Source of the DNA: CAZNYN01 sp964422205
Lineage (GTDB): Bacteria > Synergistota > Synergistia > Synergistales > Synergistaceae
NCBI GenBank assembly: GCA_964422205.1
Contig: CAYRAI010000002.1
Coordinates: 1 to 64,000, forward strand
Length of the DNA stretch: 64,000 nucleotides
Direction: 5' to 3'
Positions 16,197-23,653 of the stretch are shown here, one piece after another. The notes below the pieces were generated by a model that was not told where the DNA came from, did not search any database, and saw only the letters and a list, made by a program, of their open reading frames with translations. Both the position numbers and the translations under genes were made by a program. Every line of letters starts with the position of its first letter. Within the stretch, counting starts at the first letter, position 1.

Positions 16197-17324
16197 TTAG
16201 ACTGCCTCCAGTATCCGATCTGTCCAGTTTTTGTAGACTCCGGGCACTCCCAGTGTTTTGCGTGTTTTTTCCATTTGGGCCTTAACGGAAGCGGTGAAGT
16301 CCTCTCCTCCCTCAAGCCACTTTAGAGCGCCGTTTAATATGTTCTCCTCCGTAGCCCTATGCTGCAGAAATTCGGGGAACATCTCGGAGCCTGCCAGAAT
16401 ATTTGCCATAGCGAAGTGATCGGTGCTGATAATCATCCTTGCCAACAGTGCCGATATAGGATTAACCTTGTACGTAACAATCATATAGCAGCTCAGCAAT
16501 AAGGATTCGACTGTGATAGTGCCGCTTGCTCCTACAGCACATCGTGCCGATGCCATAAGATCTCTGCCAGCCCCTTCGTAGTAGTCCGTGCCGTCAGATT
16601 TAAACTTTTCGAGCAGCATGTCCCTGACTTTTGGGTTCAGTCCCGGTGCAATTGAGAAAACTGGATGCCATCCTCGCTTACTTAGCTTGTCCGCCGCTCC
16701 CTCCATTATCGGAAGGAGGCTCTTTACCTCGCTTGCCCTGCTGCCAGGCAGGAATGCGACAAGCCTCTCATCCTCGGTCAGCCTCTTGGGCGGAAGCTGC
16801 AGAGCTGACGCTTCCGGGGTAAACTCCTCAAGCATTGGATAGCCTGTCCAAAAGCTACGGCATCCTCTTGATTTTAAATAATCATGTTCAAATTGAAAAA
16901 GAGGCAGACACTCATCGACTCTCTCTTTCAAATCTTCGGCCCTGCTGCTTCTCCACGCCCAGACGGCTGGAGGCGATATATAAAAAATTTTGCCTTTATA
17001 GCCGCGGCTGCGCAGTTTCGATATCAGGCGCATGTGGTAGTCGGGACTGTCAACTACTATGACAACGTTCGGAGCCGCGTCCATTATTCTCTCCACCATA
17101 TCGTTTCTTAGCGCAAATATAGAGGGAATTGCAGAAAGCACCTCGGTAAAGCCCAGAAGCTGGAGGCGCTCTCCGTGCCATTCGGCTCTAAGCCCGGCAG
17201 TACGCGACTCTATGCCGCCCATGCCCCATATATCTCCGCTGTAGCCGGAGGCACGAAGCGTCTTGGTCAGCTGCGCCGCATAGTGGTCGCCGGAGGCCTC
17301 TCCCGAACTCATAAAGATCGACAA
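16197..17324 (-). CDS. lpxB: Lipid-A-disaccharide synthase
   Basis: A 375-aa GT19 enzyme joining UDP-2,3-diacylglucosamine to lipid X to form the lipid A disaccharide. The N-terminal MSSGEASGDHYAAQL is the family hallmark. It is followed by GMGGIESRTAGL, LQLLGFTEVL, VVIVDSPDYHMRL, ISPPAVWAWRSSR, LPLFQFEHDYLKSRG and FLPGSRASEVKSLLPIM. SGTITVESLLLSCYMIVTYKVNPISA closes the catalytic half. It overlaps the end of lpxI by 16 bases and is followed after one base by msbA, so it is firmly inside the operon. The start at 17324 has no strong competing alternatives. Confidence 0.97.
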   Translation of the reverse strand: MSIFMSSGEASGDHYAAQLTKTLRASGYSGDIWGMGGIESRTAGLRAEWHGERLQLLGFTEVLSAIPSIFALRNDMVERIMDAAPNVVIVVDSPDYHMRLISKLRSRGYKGKIFYISPPAVWAWRSSRAEDLKERVDECLPLFQFEHDYLKSRGCRSFWTGYPMLEEFTPEASALQLPPKRLTEDERLVAFLPGSRASEVKSLLPIMEGAADKLSKRGWHPVFSIAPGLNPKVRDMLLEKFKSDGTDYYEGAGRDLMASARCAVGASGTITVESLLLSCYMIVTYKVNPISALLARMIISTDHFAMANILAGSEMFPEFLQHRATEENILNGALKWLEGGEDFTASVKAQMEKTRKTLGVPGVYKNWTDRILEAV

Positions 17325-18124
17325 AGCTCTACTCCAATGACTGCTATCTTTTCTTTTTCCGCCACTTCTTTAAATTCTTCCGGGTCCATTATTAGAGTCC
17401 AGCCTGCATGTACGGCAAGGCAGTTGAGCTTTGCCTGAGCCATGTGCCTCAAAGTGCTCGGCCCCACTGTCGGTATGTCGTAACGCTCATCCTGGTCGAG
17501 CCTCATCATCTTTGTCACTGTTCCGCCTTTGCACAAAGAACCGGCGCGGAGCAGAGTGGCATCAGTCCCCTCCATGGCTTCGACAGCCACAACGGAACGC
17601 TTATTTACTATTATTGTCTGACCGAAGGAGAGAGGGGCCAGTATTTTGCATATCGAAAAGCCGTAGTCAGCATCATCAAGCTCTTCTCTTGTAGCTTTTC
17701 TTCCGGCTATGTATCCTGAAGATGCCAGAAGATCCGGTACTATATCTCTGTAGCTCAAAACTTTAAAGCCGGCCTTTTCGAGAAAATCAACCACGGCTCC
17801 GAGTATTGAGTGGTCGTCTCTGAAGAGAAGACCTGCAAGGAATTTCTGAGTTGTAAGGTCGAACAGAGATGGCTTAAAGACCAGTGTCTTTGAGACTGTT
17901 CCCGCCATTATGATGCTCTTGACTCCGCGTTTCTTCATATCGTTTATGGTAAATCCGAAGTCTGGCTTTGAAATATTTACCACGTCGAGAGCATACTTTG
18001 AAAGTTCGCCTATGCTCTCTCTTATGGAGTAGACTACGGGCGGACGGCCCATATCTGTAAGTCTGTTTGCAATCACAACGGGAAGAGTTCCTTCCCCTGC
18101 AATCAGAGCAATCTGATTTTCCAC
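17309..18124 (-). CDS. lpxI: UDP-2,3-diacylglucosamine diphosphatase, LpxI type
   Basis: A 271-aa protein of the LpxI (DUF1009) family, which hydrolyses UDP-2,3-diacylglucosamine to lipid X in bacteria that lack LpxH. The N-terminal IALIAGEGTLPVVIANRL, the central FLAGLLFRDDHSILGAVVDFLE, and the C-terminal VNKRSVVAVEAMEGTDATLLRAGSLC, DQDERYDIPTVGPSTL and LAVHAGWTLI match the family. The start is GTG (18122-18124) with GGGAGG eight bases upstream. It is the first gene of the LPS operon; the 127 bases before it hold no recognisable gene. Confidence 0.95.
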   Translation of the reverse strand: MENQIALIAGEGTLPVVIANRLTDMGRPPVVYSIRESIGELSKYALDVVNISKPDFGFTINDMKKRGVKSIIMAGTVSKTLVFKPSLFDLTTQKFLAGLLFRDDHSILGAVVDFLEKAGFKVLSYRDIVPDLLASSGYIAGRKATREELDDADYGFSICKILAPLSFGQTIIVNKRSVVAVEAMEGTDATLLRAGSLCKGGTVTKMMRLDQDERYDIPTVGPSTLRHMAQAKLNCLAVHAGWTLIMDPEEFKEVAEKEKIAVIGVELCRSL

Positions 18125-18252
18125 TAAAAATTCCTCCCGGCATCAAGGACAATATCGTCATTATAATTCTCACGTACAAAGGGGGTTTTGTCGCTAATTC
18201 GGCGAAACCCCAATAAAAGAGTATATCACACAACAGATAGAGAGAAGTATTT

Positions 18253-19059
18253 TCAGCCTAAGGCTACGTCAAGTACCATCATAACGACAAACCCGACAAG
18301 AAGCCCCATAGTGGCTATGTCGCCGTTGCCGCTTGACTGAGATTCGGGTACGACCTCTTCAGCCACGACAAAAATCATCGCTCCAGCCGCAAATGCGAGA
18401 GCGTAAGGAAGAAATGGGCGCGCTGCATGGACAAGAAAAGCTCCTAAAAATGCGAATATAGGTTCTACGACAGCCGATAGCTGACCGTACATAAAAGCCT
18501 TGCTGCGGGAAAGCCCCTCGCGCCTAAGAGGCATTGATACTGCAAGCCCTTCGGGAAAGTTTTGAAGCCCTATTCCCATAGCTAGAGCCATTGCTCCCGC
18601 GGAAGTTGCGTCGGGCATCATACCTATGGCTCCGAATGCAACTCCCACCGCGAGTCCTTCGGGGATATTGTGCAGAGTTATGGCAAGCACAAGCAGAGTT
18701 GTTCTGTGCAGAGTCGACGGAGGCCCGTCTGGAACGCTCTCTGCCATTGAGGGGTGAAGATGCGGCATCAGCATATCTATCAGTCTAAGAGATATTCCTC
18801 CCGCAAGAAATCCTACGGCAGGCGGAAGCCACCCAGGATATCCCAGTTCCTCCGATATTGATATTGCAGGAGCAAGAAGTGACCAGAAACTGGCCGCAAT
18901 CATAACACCGCCCGCAAAGCCGAGCATAACGTCGAGAGTTTTTTGACTCGGCTTCTCGGCCAAAAATACGCCGGACGCTCCAAGCGCGGTAACTCCCCAG
19001 GTAAAACACCCCGCCGCGAGAGCCTGAAGCGGAGTTGAAAGAGCCATAAACCAATCCAT
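18253..19059 (-). CDS. ZIP-family divalent metal transporter
   Basis: A 268-aa membrane protein with about eight hydrophobic helices. Transmembrane helix 4 carries ITLHNIPEGLAVGVAFG and helix 5 carries GIGLQNFPEGLAVSMPLRREG; the His/Asn/Pro/Glu residues form the ZIP metal site. The loop between helices 3 and 4 holds MPHLHPSM, a short histidine-containing stretch. It most resembles the GufA/ZupT branch that imports zinc and other divalent ions into the cytoplasm. It is divergent from the HD-domain gene by 67 bases and is not obviously co-transcribed with the LPS operon (193 bases away and upstream of it). Confidence 0.93.
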   Translation of the reverse strand: MDWFMALSTPLQALAAGCFTWGVTALGASGVFLAEKPSQKTLDVMLGFAGGVMIAASFWSLLAPAISISEELGYPGWLPPAVGFLAGGISLRLIDMLMPHLHPSMAESVPDGPPSTLHRTTLLVLAITLHNIPEGLAVGVAFGAIGMMPDATSAGAMALAMGIGLQNFPEGLAVSMPLRREGLSRSKAFMYGQLSAVVEPIFAFLGAFLVHAARPFLPYALAFAAGAMIFVVAEEVVPESQSSGNGDIATMGLLVGFVVMMVLDVALG

Positions 19060-19126
19060 AAAATCGCCTCACTTACATAATTATTATAAGTGTTATAATT
19101 TTCCGGTATATAAGGGGGCGTTTCAA

Positions 19127-19879
19127 GTGCTAACTACCGATAAAATATCACAGTGGTTCGAAGAGTACACGGAGAGTTTCAAAAAAAACGGAGAGTTGGA
19201 GCCGATGCTCCGCCTCAAAAAAAAGCACAGCATGAGAGTTGCCCAAATAAGTGCGGCAATAGCCGAATCAATGGAGTGGAACGAGAGCGGAGACAGCCTC
19301 AAGGCTTACGCAGTGGGACTGCTCCATGACACAGGCAGATTTCCGCAGTACAGGGATTACGGGACATTTCTCGACAGCGCAAGCATAGACCACGGGGATC
19401 TGTCGGCCGAGATTTTAGAAAAATATTTTCCATGGGAAGATGAGAACGAGACAAAATTTCTCGTGGTAAGTGCGGTAAAGTACCACAATAAAAAGGATAT
19501 TCCGACAAACATTTCTCTCTCCGCCTATAAATGGGCGGCTCTGATAAGGGATGCGGACAAGATTGATATTTTCCGCATGGTGCAGAACCGCATAGACAAC
19601 GGCACTATATTTGACATGCTTCCCCGCCATAGGCATGTTGAAGGGCTTTCCCCCGCTCTTGTGGAAGAGATAGACAAAAGCGGCAGAGGCTCATACTGCA
19701 ATGCCAAGTCTCTTCAGGACTACAGGCTCATACAGCTTACATGGGGCTGTGATTTAAATTTTCCCGTATCTGCCGTAACTTTAAAAGAGGAAGGTATCTT
19801 TGAGAGAATATGCAGCGACCTTAAAATCTACAATATAGACTATTTGATTGAAAAACTTATGAAGAAAATCTACGGATAG
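19127..19879 (+). CDS. HD-superfamily phosphohydrolase
   Basis: A 250-aa soluble protein. The HD metal site is visible: KKKHSMRVAQIS supplies the first His (about residue 34), GLLHDTGRFPQY the HD pair (about 63-64), and LIRDADKIDIFRM the downstream Asp. Such proteins hydrolyse nucleotides or nucleotide-derived second messengers; the substrate here is unknown. The start is GTG at 19127 with an AAGGGGG purine run about nine bases upstream. It is monocistronic, ending at a symmetrical terminator shared with the convergent rubredoxin. Confidence 0.88.
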   Translation: MLTTDKISQWFEEYTESFKKNGELEPMLRLKKKHSMRVAQISAAIAESMEWNESGDSLKAYAVGLLHDTGRFPQYRDYGTFLDSASIDHGDLSAEILEKYFPWEDENETKFLVVSAVKYHNKKDIPTNISLSAYKWAALIRDADKIDIFRMVQNRIDNGTIFDMLPRHRHVEGLSPALVEEIDKSGRGSYCNAKSLQDYRLIQLTWGCDLNFPVSAVTLKEEGIFERICSDLKIYNIDYLIEKLMKKIYG

Positions 19880-19898
19880 CAGGAGCTTCCTGCTTCAT

Positions 19899-19937
19899 AA
19901 AAAAGACTGAGCCGCAAAGAGCGGTTCAGTCTTTTTT
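19899..19937. terminator. Bidirectional terminator between HD gene and rubredoxin
   Basis: A 17-bp stem with one G-T pair and a 5-base AAAGA loop, framed by six A on the left and six T on the right. It lies between the convergent stops at 19879 and 19964. Confidence 0.93.
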
Positions 19938-19963
19938 CTAAAATTTATATGTCCGGCCAAACC

Positions 19964-20119
19964 CTATTGGGCTTCAAACATATCCTTGCCAACGCCGCAG
20001 ACGGGGCATGCCCAATCATCGGGAATTTCTTCAAACGGTGTTCCCGGAGCGATTCCTGAATCCGGGTCGCCTGCTTCGGGATCATATACATAACCGCAAA
20101 CTGTGCATACATATTTCAT
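19964..20119 (-). CDS. Rubredoxin
   Basis: A 51-aa one-iron electron carrier. The protein begins MKYVCTVCGYVYDPEAGDPD and contains PFEEIPDDWACPVCGVGKDMF. The two CxxC knuckles (Cys5/Cys8 and Cys38/Cys41) are the complete iron site, with the family aromatic residues Tyr10, Trp36 and Phe48. The ATG at 20119 follows AAAGGGGG by eight bases. Known of the family: electron transfer in anaerobes, commonly to peroxide- or superoxide-reducing enzymes; none of these partners is next to it. It is downstream of the M24 peptidase by 79 bases on the same strand. A GATAATCATT stretch in that gap resembles half of a Fur site, but this is weak. Confidence 0.97.
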   Translation of the reverse strand: MKYVCTVCGYVYDPEAGDPDSGIAPGTPFEEIPDDWACPVCGVGKDMFEAQ

Positions 20120-20198
20120 AAAAGTATCCCCCTTTTGTAAGAGAACGGCATATCACCGTTCTGCTATCTTGAAATGATTATCAGTTTTTTAAAGTTTT

Positions 20199-21284
20199 TT
20201 ATATACGGTAAAAACACTGATTTAACTTGTCTGTAAGCCTCTGCGCAGAGTTTTCGGCAACGAGATAATCGTCCTCTATTCTGAGTCCGCCCCAACCTTC
20301 AATGTATATTCCCGGCTCCACTGTTACAATGTCTCCCGCTTGAAGCACGCTTTTTCTGCTGGGAGAAAGGTAAGGGGCTTCGTGTATCTCAAGACCGAAA
20401 CCATGGCCCAAGCTGTGAGTAAAGTAACTGCCGAGCCCTTTGCTCTCCAAAGCGGCAAGAGCCGTATTGTGAATATCTGTTCCACATACACCTGCTCTTA
20501 TCTTCTCCGCTGAAACTCTGTGAGCTTCAAGAACTGTCTCATGGTAGGAGGCCGCTTTGTCGTCGGGATCTCCTATTGAAAAGTTTCTCGTTATGTCGCA
20601 GAAATAGCCGTTAAAGCGGGCTCCGTAGTCGACAGTAACCCACTCGCCGTATCTCATTTTTTTATCCGTAGCCCGTCCGTGCGGCATTGAGCTTCTCGTT
20701 CCCGAAGCCACTATCATGTCAAAACCGTTTTCTCCGCCCAGCATGTTAATGTTGTAATTGAGCAGAGCTTCAAATTCCTTTTCGCTCATTCCGTCTTTGA
20801 CGTGGTTTAATGTTTCGAGAAATGCTTCTGTTCCTATGTCTCCGGCTCTTCTCACATCGGATATTTCAGAGGCATCTTTTGTCCTGCGAAGCTCTTTCAT
20901 CAAGGGTGTCCCATCCGATAGAACTATTCCGCACGAGGATAGTTTGGCCCATGCGGCGTGAAAGGTCTTATCCGCCTCACACATGACACATGCCGCGTTG
21001 TGGTAAGCCAGAGATGACTTTATATCTTCGGTGAGTCCTATTTTCTGCTTGAAAACTGTGTGAGGAGATTGCTCTCTTCCCTGTTCCGCGTATCGGCTGT
21101 CAAGTATCAGCTCGGCGCTGTCGGGGTATATTACAAGTGCGCCAGATGTTCCGCGGAAGCCGCTCATGTAAAATAGGCTTTCCCAGTTTGTGGATTCGTC
21201 CGTCATTATTACAAAAGCATCACAGCCTTGTTCGGACATTGCGCCTCTCATTTTTTCCGCACGTGCAAGTATATATTCTTTCAT
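20199..21284 (-). CDS. Xaa-Pro aminopeptidase / M24-family metallopeptidase
   Basis: A 361-aa cytoplasmic peptidase with the creatinase N-terminal domain (1-130) and the pita-bread catalytic domain (about 135-355). The two-metal ligands are visible: VDYGARFNGYFCDITR gives both Asp, SLGHGFGLEIHEAPYL gives His, VEPGIYIEG gives Glu, and LRIEDDYLV the last Glu. It would remove N-terminal residues preceding proline from peptides, consistent with a peptide-using lifestyle. It starts two bases after the stop of the AIR-synthase-like gene and is the end of that operon, or continues into rubredoxin. Confidence 0.94.
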   Translation of the reverse strand: MKEYILARAEKMRGAMSEQGCDAFVIMTDESTNWESLFYMSGFRGTSGALVIYPDSAELILDSRYAEQGREQSPHTVFKQKIGLTEDIKSSLAYHNAACVMCEADKTFHAAWAKLSSCGIVLSDGTPLMKELRRTKDASEISDVRRAGDIGTEAFLETLNHVKDGMSEKEFEALLNYNINMLGGENGFDMIVASGTRSSMPHGRATDKKMRYGEWVTVDYGARFNGYFCDITRNFSIGDPDDKAASYHETVLEAHRVSAEKIRAGVCGTDIHNTALAALESKGLGSYFTHSLGHGFGLEIHEAPYLSPSRKSVLQAGDIVTVEPGIYIEGWGGLRIEDDYLVAENSAQRLTDKLNQCFYRI

Positions 21285-21286
21285 GG

Positions 21287-22270
21287 CTATGCCTCCATTT
21301 TAAGCAGACGCCAAAGTTCCTCCACAGGCTCGGGAAGAGAACTCTCAAGTTTTTCTCCCATGTGACCTACAATAACGGAATCAAAACCTGCCAGAGAAAG
21401 TGACTTTTGCACCGACTCGGCGTACTCCTGCGGAATAACGGCAAGGAGACTTCCCGATGCTATAAGGTGCAGAGGGTCAAAACCAAGCTTTTGAGCAGCC
21501 AGTCTTGTAAGAGGATGAATAGGTATTGCATCATAATCCAGGATAGCTTCAAGACCGCTTAGAGAGGAGATTTCTCCAATTCCGCCCAAAAAGCCCCCCT
21601 CTGTAGGGTCATGCATAAAACGGGCAAAGTCACGGACGTGCTTTGACTCTTCAAGTACGGAAGTCTTGTCCGACCACGACAAAAGCTCTTTTATATCATC
21701 GGAGCTCATAAAACTTTCAAGCAGGTCTGGCCTGTCTGCAGCCAATATTGACATGCCTTCTATTCCTATGTGCTTTGTCACGAGAAGCAGGTCTCCTGTA
21801 CGCACCAAGGATGCGGAGAGCACTCTGTCGGCCGTGCCTACAAGAGCTCCCATTATCACCGGCCTGTCGTAAAGGTCGTTAAACTCCGTGTGCCCGCCTG
21901 CCACTGCTATGTTTTCGGCGAGACACTCTTCATGTATCTCTTTCATTATTCGCGCAGCGCCCTCTTCTCCGAATGACGGAGGGAGAATCAGAGTAACTGC
22001 AAGGTAAGCGGGATCTCCTCCCTTTGACGCTATGTCATTTGAGTTTACTCTGACAAGCAGGCGTCCCGCCCCTTTGTTAGCTCCGACTATCGGGTCTGAC
22101 GAGAATACCATATACTTGCCTTCGGGCCATTTTATGACAGCCGCGTCCTCTCCCACTGCCGGGCCGATGAGAAGTTCGGGACGCTTTGCTCCGACAAAGC
22201 TCAGCACGTTGCGCTCAAGCGAGCTCGGAGAGAGTTTTCCTGACGGAAGTTTTTTTTCCTCCATAAACAT
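21287..22270 (-). CDS. AIR-synthase-related protein (HypE/ThiL/SelD superfamily)
   Basis: A 327-aa protein of the PurM-like ATP-binding superfamily. The N-terminal PAVGEDAAVIKWPEGKYMVFSSDP holds the conserved Asp residues of the nucleotide/Mg site. NSNDIASKGGDP and IAVAGGHTEF follow, with FMHDPTEGGFLGGIGEIS in the second half, which is closest to HypE and archaeal HypE-like proteins. There is no HypE C-terminal PRIC peptide, so it cannot do the carbamoyl-to-cyanide step of NiFe-hydrogenase maturation, and no hyp genes are nearby. The specific reaction is unknown. The frame extends to 22297, but the ATG at 22270 overlaps the queH stop as TGATG and has AGCAGG before it. Confidence 0.85.
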   Translation of the reverse strand: MFMEEKKLPSGKLSPSSLERNVLSFVGAKRPELLIGPAVGEDAAVIKWPEGKYMVFSSDPIVGANKGAGRLLVRVNSNDIASKGGDPAYLAVTLILPPSFGEEGAARIMKEIHEECLAENIAVAGGHTEFNDLYDRPVIMGALVGTADRVLSASLVRTGDLLLVTKHIGIEGMSILAADRPDLLESFMSSDDIKELLSWSDKTSVLEESKHVRDFARFMHDPTEGGFLGGIGEISSLSGLEAILDYDAIPIHPLTRLAAQKLGFDPLHLIASGSLLAVIPQEYAESVQKSLSLAGFDSVIVGHMGEKLESSLPEPVEELWRLLKMEA

Positions 22271-22860
22271 CACCTGCTCTGTATCGAATATATGCACCCA
22301 CAGTAGTTCTGTCTGTATATTCCAAGCCTGCGGCTTTCCTCAACAGAACGCTTAAATCCGTTATTTTTTCTCCACACTTTCTCAACCCATATCAGGCCGT
22401 GAGCCTTGGAGACTTCGCTGCCTATCCTGTTTATCAGCTCCGGATTTTTGTGAGGGCTGATGGTCAAAGTCGTTGAGAGGTGCGTAAAACCGTTTGCCGC
22501 CGCATACATAGCAGAGGCTTTCAGCTGAAGCTCAAAGCAGAGTTCGCATCTTTTTCCCCGTTCGGGCTCATCCTTGAGATGATATGTCTCTTCGAGCCAC
22601 ACTTGAGGCTCGTAAGGGAGCATGACGAACTCTGAATAAATATGCGACGCAAGACTTGATACCGCATCGGCCCTTTTTTCATACTCTTCCTTAGGGTGTA
22701 TATTGCCGCCGTAGAAGCATCCTACAGTTTCAAACCCCTCGGAGATTAGCTCAGGCCATGGCACTGTCGCATCTGGCGCACAGCATATATGGAGCAGGAG
22801 CTTTTTCGCGTCCAACTTTAAAAATTTACTCCGCTTTTTCTGATTCGGACTCTTCCTCAT
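22270..22860 (-). CDS. queH: Epoxyqueuosine reductase QueH
   Basis: A 196-aa iron-sulfur protein completing the last step of queuosine synthesis in tRNA (epoxyqueuosine to queuosine), the alternative to cobalamin-dependent QueG. The motif LLLHICCAPDATVPW gives the paired Cys and the following Asp seen in many QueH proteins. KRCELCFELQLKA (about residue 101) and YRQNYCGCIYS at the C-terminus give further CxxC and CGC metal ligands. The ATG at 22860 lies within the 3' end of trmI (35-base overlap). A TTG at 22815 preceded by GGAG is an alternative start that would trim a basic N-terminal tail. It is translationally coupled to the next gene. Confidence 0.93.
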   Translation of the reverse strand: MRKSPNQKKRSKFLKLDAKKLLLHICCAPDATVPWPELISEGFETVGCFYGGNIHPKEEYEKRADAVSSLASHIYSEFVMLPYEPQVWLEETYHLKDEPERGKRCELCFELQLKASAMYAAANGFTHLSTTLTISPHKNPELINRIGSEVSKAHGLIWVEKVWRKNNGFKRSVEESRRLGIYRQNYCGCIYSIQSR

Positions 22861-23653
22861 TTTCGGCGGGGATATCCCTCTCCGGCAGAGGCAGTGTCTT
22901 CACGGCAAATACGAGATAGCCTGTGTGGCCTATCATTACGTCCTCGGGCCGTATTCTCTTTGGATCCGTCTTGTAGTAGCGCAGCATTATCTCAACGGCG
23001 TTGATATCCATAAATCCGAATTCGTTGAGTTTTTCTATTGTCGCAGAGAGCTGATTGGCCGTAGGAATGAGTATCCCAAGGTGGTTGCCTGGGGCGAGAG
23101 CCTCATACGCCTTGTCTATAAACTCCCACGGAGTAGGCACATCGAGAAATACCGCATCTGCGTTTCTCTCCTTAAAGCCGTCTTTAAGCTCTCTCACGTT
23201 AAATTCTATTCTGTGAGCTACTCCCCACTTTTCCGCATTCTTTTTTGCGAGAGCGGAAAATTCTTCCCTTCTGTCATAGGTGCAGACTTTGCCAGTGTCT
23301 CCCACAAAGTGGGCAAAGGTGCAGCAGAGGCTTCCAGAGCCTGTGCCGCACTCAACAACTGTGCAGCCCGGAAAGATGTTCATGTGCTGCAGTATAAAGC
23401 CCGAATCTTTCGGGAATACTATTTGAGTGTTTCTCTTTATTCTTCTTGTGAAGCCGGCTATTGTCGGCCTCATAAGATAAAATATCTCGCCTTTCGGAGT
23501 ATATATTGCCTCTCCGTAATCATGCTCCATTATTTCATTGTGCTTGATTTGACCGAAGTGCGTTCCCTGCGAGTTGCCGGGAGCAACTTTTATCAAAAAG
23601 TTGTCTCCCTTTTTCGGACTCCAGATAAAGACCAAATCACCGGCCTGTATCAT
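22826..23653 (-). CDS. trmI: tRNA (adenine-N1)-methyltransferase TrmI-like
   Basis: A 275-aa SAM-dependent enzyme making m1A58 in tRNA. An N-terminal beta domain (1-75) contains IKHNEIMEHDYGEAIYTPKG and YLMRPTIAGFTRRIKRNTQI. The Rossmann domain has VVECGTGSGSLCCTFA (SAM loop, about 98-113) and FLDVPTPWEFIDKAYEAL. These are diagnostic of the TrmI/Gcd14 family. It carries a Glu/Ser-rich acidic tail (about residues 258-275). The ATG follows the transketolase stop with no gap (TAG-ATG). It shares an RNA-modification theme with queH. Confidence 0.95.
   Translation of the reverse strand: MIQAGDLVFIWSPKKGDNFLIKVAPGNSQGTHFGQIKHNEIMEHDYGEAIYTPKGEIFYLMRPTIAGFTRRIKRNTQIVFPKDSGFILQHMNIFPGCTVVECGTGSGSLCCTFAHFVGDTGKVCTYDRREEFSALAKKNAEKWGVAHRIEFNVRELKDGFKERNADAVFLDVPTPWEFIDKAYEALAPGNHLGILIPTANQLSATIEKLNEFGFMDINAVEIMLRYYKTDPKRIRPEDVMIGHTGYLVFAVKTLPLPERDIPAENEEESESEKAE

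Noticed and set aside
20142..20162. Hairpin AGAACGG/CCGTTCT upstream of rubredoxin as a terminator of the M24 gene
   Set aside because: There is no T-run after it and it sits next to the rubredoxin ribosome binding site. It may be a leader structure but cannot be called.
20165..20185. Fur box before rubredoxin
   Set aside because: Only a GATAATCATT half-site is visible; without a second half or other iron-regulated genes nearby it is not supportable.
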